Shown here piece after piece: positions 9,201-14,167 of a stretch of 14,519 nt of DNA (position 1 is its first letter; the number at the start of each line of letters is the position of its first letter). The notes under the pieces are model-generated. The model worked only from the letters and a program-made list of their open reading frames with translations, made no database searches and was not told where the DNA came from. The position numbers and the translations under genes are program-made. The DNA is from Lentisphaeria bacterium (lineage in GTDB: Bacteria; Verrucomicrobiota; Lentisphaeria; Oligosphaerales; Lenti-02): positions 1 to 14,519 of the forward strand of contig JAGLDW010001273.1 in assembly GCA_023145395.1 (NCBI GenBank), given 5' to 3'.

Positions 9201-11143
9201 TCGTCGAACTTGAAGGCTTTCACCAGAACAGCCCAGCTGTCGACCCACAGTGTGATCTGTCCCGGTGTGGGCCGGGGCAGTTCGGAGGGCGCGGTGATCA
9301 TGCGGTCGTCGAGAATGGCGCGAAGAAGAGCGGGCACCGACTCCGCCGCGATCGCCAGATTCTCCGGGTTGATGTTCTCCGCTGTATCGCGGGGGGAGAA
9401 TGCGCGTCCATGGTCGCTGAACACCGTGCGCACGGCGAAGGAGGGGGTGCGATTCCCTGCCTGTAGAATGCCAACAGCGGGCGAGTCCACGGGGAAGAAA
9501 TGCCGTTCGGGGAGCCCCCCCTGTTTGGTCATCGCGTCCAGATAGGCGGTGCCCGCGCTGCCTAGCTCCTGCGCAATGCGGGTGACATTGCCACCGAACT
9601 TGTATGGCCAGCGCGCTTCGCCCCAGGTGTTGTTGGTGCTGAAGCCGAAGCGCTCGCCCGTGAATGTGAGTTCGAGGGTGAAGGCGAGCTTGATCTGTTT
9701 TCCGTCGAGGGCGCCGCGGATTTCGTTGCCTGCGGAGACGCGCGCCATCTCCTGGAGGTTCAACTCCGCCCAGCGGCTGCGGCTCGTCGTGATCTCCCGC
9801 ACCAGGTTGCGCAGGATGTCCACCTCTCGCGTGGTGAGATCGCTCAGAACTGTTCGAATGCCAATCTTGTTGAAAAGAGTCAGTACATTGACGTGTTCCT
9901 GGAGGGCGTCGCCAAGCCGTTTTCGCTCTCGGGCCAATTCCTCTTCGGACAACGCTTTCTGACGCACGAGTTTGAGCTGTTTGCCCTTGAGGCGGTTGAC
10001 TTCCCGGCGCGCAAGATCCACGAGGGACTCTTTGATGGAGAGTTCCTTGCCCGTGGAGCGGTCGGTGAGGGTGCGCATGGCGATCAGCAGCGCTTCCTCC
10101 TCGGCGTTTGGCGGATCGAGCTTGAGCTTGCTGTAGTGGTTGAGCAGCATTCGCTGCATGCGCAGGTCGTCGTTGATGCGGTCCTGCTGCTTTTCGACCC
10201 GGTCACGCGGCGCGAGCAGGTGCCAGGCGAGGATCCGTTCCCCCAGATAGTTCTGCGTGTGGGCGTTGACCGCGACGAAGAGAACGCTGCGGGCCGGGGG
10301 ATTGCTGCGAAACTGTTCCAGCAGGTTCAGCATGAGCAGGAGGTTGGCGGCGTTCTGGGCGCCATGCGCCAGCTCTGGCACGGCGCAATTCGCGTCAAGC
10401 GGCGCAGTGACGAGCGCCACCTCGTCGGCAAGTTTCTCGTCCGTCCCGGGCACGAGCACCCAGAGGTCACGGAGATCGGTGTTTTTCCATAGACTGGGTT
10501 CAGCGTGAAAGGATCCTTGAGAGTCACGCCCCCGGGCGGCCCGGCGGAGTCGGTCGGAATCCTTCGCCGACACAAAGTACCGTGGCACACTCACTTCCGT
10601 GGCGTAGACCTTGCCCAGAAGGTGGTCTCGCCGGTAGTCGTCCGCCGCGAGGAAGAGGAACCCCTTGACGCCGAATCGGAGCAAGCGAAGCCATTCGTCG
10701 CCGCAGTGAAACTCGAGCACGGCCACGGTATTGCGGAGATCGCGCCCTTTGAGTGCGGCGAGCGCCTGCTCGCCACCATCGCCTGCATACACAAGCGGGG
10801 CAGTGAAGTCGGTTTGCGCAAAGTTGCCCGGGCGCATCAGACAAGGATGCATGGGCAGTAGGCGCACGGGACTGTTCTCTCCCTGAAGAGTCACGCTGGC
10901 GCGCCCGGGACGGAAGGCGGGGAGGCGGAACACAATCTCGCCATGGGGCAGTCCCGTGTCGGCAAAGCGTTTTGCCACACGTTCCTCCAGCACCATGTTG
11001 CCAGGGGATCCGGGCTGGCGCGACTGCGCGCCCCGCAGCAACGCTTCGAGCGCCTGCACCGACGCCGTGGCATTGTCCTGGGCGCGCGCCGTTGTCGTGC
11101 AGACGACGGCCAGCAACATGCATGTGAGGAGGATCCGTCTCAT
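6233..11143 (-). CDS. Giant FtsX/MacB-type ABC permease with exported degenerate M28-peptidase-like domain
   Basis: 1636 residues. A signal peptide (1-21, cut near ARA-Q) is followed by a PA-like region (about 100-200), an M28-peptidase-like fold (about 225-312 and 480-615), a charged helical insertion between them (about 313-475), and another beta-rich part (about 625-830). Three membrane segments (932-950, 961-979, 991-1009) precede the FtsX core: VGQEAMLIGVNNMKRRRLRT, TM 1056-1076, a large exported loop, then TMs 1352-1375, 1398-1422 and 1445-1466 with the coupling segment FERKAEISIFNAVGLNP. A 160-residue cytosolic tail follows. Seven TMs with positive charges inside give a consistent topology. 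The zinc-ligand positions of M28 are replaced (see findings), so it is probably not a protease. Typical MacB/LolC permeases have 400-650 residues. The ATG at 11143 overlaps the pqqD-like stop (ATGA) and has GGAG 4 nt upstream; the longer open frame to 11626 lies antiphase over the two upstream genes. Likely partner: the ATPase at 11550-12305. Confidence 0.85.
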   Translation of the reverse strand: MRRILLTCMLLAVVCTTTARAQDNATASVQALEALLRGAQSRQPGSPGNMVLEERVAKRFADTGLPHGEIVFRLPAFRPGRASVTLQGENSPVRLLPMHPCLMRPGNFAQTDFTAPLVYAGDGGEQALAALKGRDLRNTVAVLEFHCGDEWLRLLRFGVKGFLFLAADDYRRDHLLGKVYATEVSVPRYFVSAKDSDRLRRAARGRDSQGSFHAEPSLWKNTDLRDLWVLVPGTDEKLADEVALVTAPLDANCAVPELAHGAQNAANLLLMLNLLEQFRSNPPARSVLFVAVNAHTQNYLGERILAWHLLAPRDRVEKQQDRINDDLRMQRMLLNHYSKLKLDPPNAEEEALLIAMRTLTDRSTGKELSIKESLVDLARREVNRLKGKQLKLVRQKALSEEELARERKRLGDALQEHVNVLTLFNKIGIRTVLSDLTTREVDILRNLVREITTSRSRWAELNLQEMARVSAGNEIRGALDGKQIKLAFTLELTFTGERFGFSTNNTWGEARWPYKFGGNVTRIAQELGSAGTAYLDAMTKQGGLPERHFFPVDSPAVGILQAGNRTPSFAVRTVFSDHGRAFSPRDTAENINPENLAIAAESVPALLRAILDDRMITAPSELPRPTPGQITLWVDSWAVLVKAFKFDDFSASVLPQLPVPGSVIVMHDSRMPPTPIIGGDVVNAHTALTDERATWSFYGVTASSLLTNAFHYDETFRTVDHAIDAGDAENKMTSGIGRNTPGKLLALFHCQEFPVFARDNTAAIGVRGIGVQTYKVLNGRINAAPKKYGLAGATDTFSKKSFARMNGPTAIYAEHDEPLKLLTSDMVLALNASLEDPSGVGFDTPEQLGSDFFATAVEDMATLNRHRMQTLQGVTDDLAQTFLDRGDKALEQVRDTRAANNHLGFLRALHEALGAHMKAYSRMAAITNDMLKAVVCYLALMLPFCFFLEKLLFKFKRIETEMVAFAGLFVITFAVFRNIHPAFRIAQAPEAIFIAFVMMGLGLFVIKILHGRFEGEMQLLFRTHPGMESGTADYSMVGQEAMLIGVNNMKRRRLRTTLTTATVVLVTFTMLAFTSVSKNLSPTVVTRSKRAPYTGLLYTWPGNSRMDEATARTFRELFADRGTIVQRRWLLPPKSSDQTIPYKIIGDQREASIDAVLGLSVAEDGFIAPMPMVAGAFFSADDADEVVLPSALAKSLGIGAGDCGRATVRFANHSLRVVGILRDEEFRHIHDLNQHPLMPIKALLVQPGGGADDLEAMISDDDEGDSGVFYVDLSMLLLMPIETSRRFGAQLYSVSVQLNEDVSLWTAVDELLTVTNATKFYMSSTKPFQIGAVSDRKTARGVYYIGEGYRTSIGGLAFLIIPLLISSTIILNTMLGSVFERKAEISIFNAVGLNPTHIGMFFLAESFVYSVIGSVGGYLIGQLTSIGLTRTGLITDINLNFSSLSVVYVILFTIAIVLLSTLYPCMIATKSAVPSGKRKWSMPPTDGNRMNIVFPFIYQPDLVVGLIGYLNEYFSRFTEASFGDLIAEHEATRTGTDDKERPTYGMTYNVALAPFDLGVTQRLVFNAEYDERVQAYRIAMDVARLSGQDSNWAATNRPFLEKLRTYLLHWRNLEPGEHAAFSEKGQTVLHNQQAEG

Positions 11144-11514
11144 TTCACTCCGATCGAGATCACATTCCGCTTCACCAGCGAGCGGAGAAATTCGGCTGTG
11201 CTGAGTTCCGCTTCGCGCTGATTGACGGAGAAGCGTTTGACAAAGGCGCGCACGATTTCGCGCACCGTGTGCTCGCCGTCGATCTGGCTGAGCACAAAGG
11301 CGCCAAGTTCGTCGAGCCGGACTTTTCGTTCGATGGTCGCGGGCTGAAAGCGGGCCAACCAGCCTTTTGACTGGCGTGGAGTCTGGATTTTCACGAGCAG
11401 GCGCCCATCCGGCTGCTCTTCGAGCTGCACGCCGCCATTCAATCCGGGGATGCTTTCGAGCGCCCGGGTTCGGTCGATGGGAGGCTGTTTCGGTTTTGTG
11501 GAGAAAGGAAGCAT
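11140..11514 (-). CDS. PqqD-like small protein (RiPP-recognition-element fold)
   Basis: 124 residues. The C-terminal 60 residues carry the PqqD-type winged-helix pattern: VRLDELGAFVLSQIDGEHTV at about 65-84, then REIVRAF, REAELSTAEFLRSLVKRNVI. The N-terminal half (LEEQPDGRLLVKI) suggests a short beta-hairpin. PqqD proteins bind precursor peptides in PQQ and other RiPP pathways, but no PQQ or RiPP maturation gene is visible here; instead it sits between an ABC ATPase and its permease. It may therefore be an adaptor recognising a peptide or a protein segment. The ATG at 11514 follows the ATPase stop by 35 nt; a longer open frame to 11637 would overlap the ATPase gene and lacks a family-like N-terminus. 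No strong Shine-Dalgarno is visible. The stop overlaps the permease start by 4 nt, suggesting translational coupling. Confidence 0.8.
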   Translation of the reverse strand: MLPFSTKPKQPPIDRTRALESIPGLNGGVQLEEQPDGRLLVKIQTPRQSKGWLARFQPATIERKVRLDELGAFVLSQIDGEHTVREIVRAFVKRFSVNQREAELSTAEFLRSLVKRNVISIGVK

Positions 11515-11549
11515 GTTTGTGTCGGTCAGTTCGTTTTTCTGTATTTCGC

Positions 11550-12305
11550 TCAGACGTGTTCGCCGTCGATGCCACCCACGCGGATGCTGAGATCCTCTCG
11601 ATTCTGCATCTTGTCCACCCGTCCATCGCGGATCCACAGAATGCGGTCCGAAACGTCGAGCATTTTCATGTCATGCGTGGCCGAGATGATCGTGACGCCC
11701 TCCGTCTCCTTGAGGTGCAGAAGCAGCTCGATCATCTCCCGCCCCGTGTCCACATCCAGGTTGGCGGTGGGTTCGTCGGCGAGGATGATGACGGGGTCAT
11801 TGGCGATGGCTCTGGCGACAGCCACGCGTTGCTGCTGGCCTCCGGACAACTCAAAGGGACGGTGGAAGAGACGATCCCCCAAACCGACCTTGCGGAGAAT
11901 CTCCGCCGATTTCTCTCTGGCGTCGTCCGCGCTCATGCCCGCGAAGACCATGGGCAGGCTGACATTCTCGAGAGCGGTGAGCACGGGCAGGATGTTGTAG
12001 CTTTGGAAGATGTAGCCGATCTTGTGGCAGCGCATCCAGGCCAGTTCGTAGGAGTCGAGCTGCGCCATGTCGATCTCGTCCATGAACACCATCCCCTCGG
12101 TAGGGGAGTCGATGCCGCCGATCATGTTGAACAAAGTGGACTTGCCCGATCCAGACGGACCCATGATGGAGAGGTATTCGCCACGGTAGATGTCGAGGGA
12201 AATGCCGTCGAGCGCCTTGGTCGCCGCATCGCCTTCCCCATAGTAGCGTTTGACGTCAAGAACCCGCACTACGATATCGTTGCGATTGTGCGGAGCCGTT
12301 GGCAT
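11550..12305 (-). CDS. ABC transporter ATP-binding protein, LolD/MacB class
   Basis: 251 residues with a full set of ABC motifs: Walker A GPSGSGKST (49-57), Q-loop Gln 101 in YIFQSYNILP, signature LSGGQQQR (153-160), Walker B VIILADEPTANLD (172-184) and switch His 211 in SATHD. The sequence VLTALENVSLPMVFAG after the Q-loop and the overall length match the LolD/MacB/FtsE type that partners FtsX-like permeases, here the giant permease two genes downstream. It should hydrolyse ATP on the cytosolic side to drive a mechanotransmission cycle on exported domains rather than classic transmembrane passage. The ATG at 12305 is chosen because the family's start motif (VVRVLDVKRYYGEGD) follows closely, and because the longer open frame to 12404 begins inside the promoter at 12388-12415. 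The ribosome binding site is weak. It is the first gene of the operon. Confidence 0.9.
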   Translation of the reverse strand: MPTAPHNRNDIVVRVLDVKRYYGEGDAATKALDGISLDIYRGEYLSIMGPSGSGKSTLFNMIGGIDSPTEGMVFMDEIDMAQLDSYELAWMRCHKIGYIFQSYNILPVLTALENVSLPMVFAGMSADDAREKSAEILRKVGLGDRLFHRPFELSGGQQQRVAVARAIANDPVIILADEPTANLDVDTGREMIELLLHLKETEGVTIISATHDMKMLDVSDRILWIRDGRVDKMQNREDLSIRVGGIDGEHV

Positions 12306-12387
12306 TTTGTCAATCCGTGGGAGGTGGATGAGGCCATCGTGGAACGGGACATGCAGGCAGTGAAATCCGCGATCCGCGCGGGCGTAG

Positions 12388-12415
12388 AATATAGCTGTGA
12401 ACACGCACGATACAA
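12388..12415 (-). promoter_or_regulatory. Candidate sigma70-like promoter of the four-gene ABC operon
   Basis: On the minus strand TTGTAT (12415-12410) and TATATT (12393-12388) are separated by 16 nt, a reasonable -35/-10 pair. Transcription would start near 12381, about 75 nt before the ATPase ATG at 12305. That placement rules out the longer ATPase reading from 12404. The -35 box matches consensus at 4 of 6 positions and the -10 box at 5 of 6. Confidence 0.5.
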
Positions 12416-12421
12416 CCGCCG

Positions 12422-12498
12422 GCGAAGGGCGCAGGCAACCGGTCAGTCACGGCGGGGACCGCCGCCGCCAGGAGATTCAGCCAAGTAGCGCCCTTCGC
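12422..12498. repeat. 11-bp inverted repeat with inner hairpin
   Basis: GCGAAGGGCGC (12422-12432) pairs perfectly with GCGCCCTTCGC (12488-12498), with 55 nt between the arms. Inside lies a second stem, GGCGG-gga-CCGCC (12451-12463). The element ends only 7 nt upstream of the -35 box of the ABC operon. It could be a regulatory site, a structured RNA or a terminator for transcripts from the right; no T-tract follows it. Confidence 0.45.
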
Positions 12499-12670
12499 GT
12501 GGAGCTGGTCGTCTCGGCCGTTCCTCCGACGAGATTGAGGCGTTACGGAGTGGCAGGAGGCAGCGTGGGTGGGATAAGAGGGTCGCAAACCATGCAGATC
12601 GGGCTGATCATGTGCCTAGCACGAACACCCCCCCACACTCATGTACTTTTACAGGATCGGCGGACACGCG

Positions 12671-12699
12671 CAACTCCGTCTGACCAGCCTGCGGAGTTG
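12671..12699. terminator. Hairpin after the acidic hypothetical gene, weak terminator candidate
   Basis: CAACTCCG and CGGAGTTG form a perfect 8-bp stem with a 13-nt loop, 20 nt past the stop of the gene ending at 12719. On neither strand does a run of T follow, so it is not a standard intrinsic terminator; it may protect the transcript's 3' end or be fortuitous. Confidence 0.3.
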
Positions 12700-12718
12700 T
12701 ATCCACTCCTTGGGGCAA

Positions 12719-13144
12719 CTAATCATCACCCGGCGGGTCGCAGAACACGGTCACAACACACCCCTCTTTCGCCCAGATTTGTGCCTCAAGCGGCACGAAC
12801 TCATAGACATCTTGGGGGCCGTCCGGCATTTCCACGACATCATCGGGACCGACGGGGTCGTATCCCATCCAAGCGCAAGCCTCAATGACTTCCATGCCAA
12901 TCAAGTCCTTGCCATTCAGGATGCAGCTCCGATAGCATGCCACAGACGTGACTTTGCCATCCTCAAGATAGACTCGAAGCGTCTCGTCTCGGTCACCATA
13001 GACCTCCCAGCCAACCGTATCTCGCTCCTCCTCAGGCAAGCGCGCCAAGTGATACGTCGATGTGGCTTCGCCCAATGGTGCACCAAACTCGATTTCACCT
13101 AGACGACGCATCGGCTCCCAAATCAGGTTGCACTTGGACTTCAT
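12719..13144 (-). CDS. Small acidic hypothetical protein, possible toxin-immunity protein
   Basis: 141 residues from the ATG at 13144 (GGAG lies 9 nt upstream); a TTG at 13159 would add five residues. The protein is soluble, without signal peptide or membrane segment, and rich in Asp and Glu (LPEEERDTVGWEVYGDRDET, YDPVGPDDVVEMPDGPQDVY). I recognise no family. It lies directly downstream of a start-less fragment resembling the tail of a polymorphic toxin, and single-domain acidic proteins in that position are usually immunity proteins. That role is inference from context. The acidic character is typical of immunity proteins but not diagnostic. It could instead be an unrelated conserved hypothetical gene transcribed with the toxin-antitoxin pair to its right. 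Confidence 0.55.
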   Translation of the reverse strand: MKSKCNLIWEPMRRLGEIEFGAPLGEATSTYHLARLPEEERDTVGWEVYGDRDETLRVYLEDGKVTSVACYRSCILNGKDLIGMEVIEACAWMGYDPVGPDDVVEMPDGPQDVYEFVPLEAQIWAKEGCVVTVFCDPPGDD

Positions 13145-13173
13145 TTCCCACGTCTCCAATGAGTCTCGCCTTT

Positions 13174-13362
13174 CTACGCCCGCTCTGCCGCCTGTCGCAC
13201 GTTCTGGATCTTCTTCTTTAGCCCGCTGGCTTCACGCCCTGTCGCTGTCTTGAGCTGTTCCTCATAGCCTTGGATCTGCTTCTCCGCCTTACTGAGTGAG
13301 CGCCCATCATTTCCATGCCTGCCCGACTTCCCGCTTGCCCTCTTTGGGGCAAGAGAGCTTGC
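13174..13362 (-). pseudogene. Remnant of a polymorphic-toxin C-terminus (no start codon)
   Basis: A minus-strand frame open for 62 codons between stops at 13363-13365 and 13174-13176 contains no ATG, GTG or TTG that would give more than a few codons. It reads HGNDGRSLSKAEKQIQGYEE, then QLKTATGREASGLKKKIQNV and RQAAERA. The lysine-rich helical pattern 'NDGRSLxKAxKQIxxxEEQL ... KIxNxRxxAER' resembles the C-terminal end of Rhs/WapA-type toxin proteins as I recall them. The frame differs from that of the PIN gene, whose stop is 8 nt away, so it is not read through. The body of the toxin gene appears to be missing, perhaps displaced by the toxin-antitoxin pair. The family assignment is from memory of the motif. 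Confidence 0.4.
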
Positions 13363-13373
13363 CTATCGGGCCA

Positions 13374-13769
13374 TCAATCCAGCAGTTCCACATTCTCCAG
13401 TTTGGCGAAATCACGGTCGAAGGTTCTCACTTCGTACGTGTGATCCAGCATGTCAGCTCGAATCAGGCGATCGACCAACCCGGCTCCGGTACCAGTGTAA
13501 CTCATGATGATCGGCATCGCGTGCCCCGTCGTCGTAATCATGGGAGAGCCCAGAAAGTCACGCAAAGTCTCCACTGCCTTGAGTTTGGGTACGTCGTAGT
13601 GGTAGATCAGAGCGTGGTACGACTCGGCCACCACCAGATCGTTGACACAAACCTCGATTCCGTCGTAGTAGCACTCCTCGACGAACGCCTTGGCTCGTGC
13701 GGCCTGGTCCTCCGGTTCGCCCACGAGCAATCTCAGAACGACACAGGTGTCGATACCGACCGCCTTCAT
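13374..13769 (-). CDS. PIN-domain toxin, VapC-type ribonuclease
   Basis: 131 residues, the usual length of VapC toxins. The acidic residues of the PIN active site are present: Asp7 in GIDTCVVLRLL, Glu49 in LVVAESYHAL, Asp100 in GAGLVDRLIRA and Asp118 in TFDRDFAKL. These coordinate magnesium or manganese in PIN ribonucleases, which cut tRNA or rRNA and stop growth when freed from antitoxin. The ATG at 13769 overlaps the stop of the AbrB-type gene by 4 nt (ATGA), the usual antitoxin-first, coupled arrangement. All four motifs appear intact, so an active toxin is expected. Its RNA target cannot be read from sequence. Confidence 0.85.
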   Translation of the reverse strand: MKAVGIDTCVVLRLLVGEPEDQAARAKAFVEECYYDGIEVCVNDLVVAESYHALIYHYDVPKLKAVETLRDFLGSPMITTTGHAMPIIMSYTGTGAGLVDRLIRADMLDHTYEVRTFDRDFAKLENVELLD

Positions 13770-14035
13770 GACTTCGCCTCCGCTGTCTTCTTGCCTGTGG
13801 ACCGGCGGATCTCGTCCATGGCGTGAGATTTTCCGGAGGCGAACGATCGAAGTGCGCCAAACCAGGGCGAATTCCTATCCCCGAATGCCGGCCGCATAAT
13901 CCAGGCGGGAGCCCCGTCTATCTCACGGTGCTCAAGGACGAGTCGATCTCCAGGACGCAGGTCGAGATCCTGGCAGAGCGCGGCGGGGAACGTGGCTTGC
14001 CGCTTGGCGGTGAGTTTGATGGTCTGAACAGACAT
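13766..14035 (-). CDS. AbrB/SpoVT-type antitoxin (VapB-like)
   Basis: 89 residues. The N-terminal 45 residues carry the swapped-hairpin AbrB pattern: KLTAKRQATFPAALCQDLDL followed by RPGDRLVLE. This domain binds DNA as a dimer. The C-terminal part (MDEIRRSTGKK) would wrap the toxin's active site, as in other VapB proteins. A strong AAGGAG ribosome binding site lies 8 nt before the ATG at 14035. The upstream palindromic region (14046-14072) is the likely autoregulatory operator. The toxin gene starts within the last codon of this gene. Confidence 0.85.
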   Translation of the reverse strand: MSVQTIKLTAKRQATFPAALCQDLDLRPGDRLVLEHREIDGAPAWIMRPAFGDRNSPWFGALRSFASGKSHAMDEIRRSTGKKTAEAKS

Positions 14036-14045
14036 GGCACGTCTC

Positions 14046-14072
14046 CTTACAATTGTACTGCTACTGTAAGGT
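14046..14072. promoter_or_regulatory. Palindromic operator candidate of the toxin-antitoxin pair
   Basis: CCTTACA (14046-14052) and TGTAAGG (14066-14072) form a perfect 7-bp inverted repeat with a 13-nt centre; inside it TACAATTGTA (14049-14058) is a 10-bp perfect palindrome. The region covers the likely -10 box and touches the ribosome binding site (14044-14049), fitting repression by the antitoxin or the toxin-antitoxin complex. Confidence 0.55.
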
Positions 14073-14097
14073 AGGCACCGTATGCCCTCTTGTCAAT
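14069..14097 (-). promoter_or_regulatory. Candidate promoter of the toxin-antitoxin pair
   Basis: On the minus strand a perfect TTGACA (14097-14092) is followed after 17 nt by TACCTT (14074-14069), a weak -10. The -10 overlaps the right arm of the operator candidate. The strong -35 with a poor -10 fits a repressible promoter; transcription would start near 14062, about 27 nt before the antitoxin ATG. Confidence 0.45.
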
Positions 14098-14167
14098 GGA
14101 CGTCGCGCTTGAACCGCTCAAAGAGGTGATAATGACAGGTGCAAAGCTGGAGCCGACCGTGCCACGG

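Larger units (their letters stand above)
12306..12718. other. Intergenic region upstream of the ABC operon
   Basis: This 413-nt stretch lies between the stop of the acidic hypothetical gene and the start of the ABC ATPase gene. Open frames across it on the plus strand give arginine- and proline-rich translations without family resemblance, so I see no gene. It contains the candidate promoter, an 11-bp long-range inverted repeat with an inner hairpin, and an isolated hairpin near the upstream gene, listed separately. Confidence 0.6.
14036..14167. other. Spacer between the Ig-domain gene and the toxin-antitoxin pair
   Basis: This 132-nt spacer contains the promoter and operator of the toxin-antitoxin pair. 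No intrinsic terminator with a T-tract is visible after the Ig-domain gene; CCGTG-c-CACGG (14157-14167) just past its stop is symmetric but too tight to form a hairpin. Confidence 0.45.

Noticed and set aside
9299..10471. Active M28 aminopeptidase
   Set aside because: The recognisable zinc-ligand and catalytic positions are substituted, so peptidase activity is not supported.
11140..11514. PQQ cofactor biosynthesis gene pqqD proper
   Set aside because: No pqqA, B, C or E gene is present and the neighbours are an ABC ATPase and permease; only the fold resemblance is claimed, so no gene symbol is given.
11144..11626. N-terminal extension of the giant permease by 161 codons
   Set aside because: This stretch lies out of frame over the PqqD-like gene and the end of the ATPase gene, its translation is low-complexity, and a clear signal peptide begins at 11143 with a ribosome binding site and ATGA overlap.
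12306..12404. 33-codon N-terminal extension of the ABC ATPase
   Set aside because: The start would fall inside the candidate promoter (12388-12415), and the extra residues do not resemble LolD/MacB proteins.
12397..12888. 163-codon plus-strand ORF across the intergenic region
   Set aside because: It runs antisense over the hypothetical gene, is Arg/Pro-rich and has no family resemblance; it is an open frame by composition.
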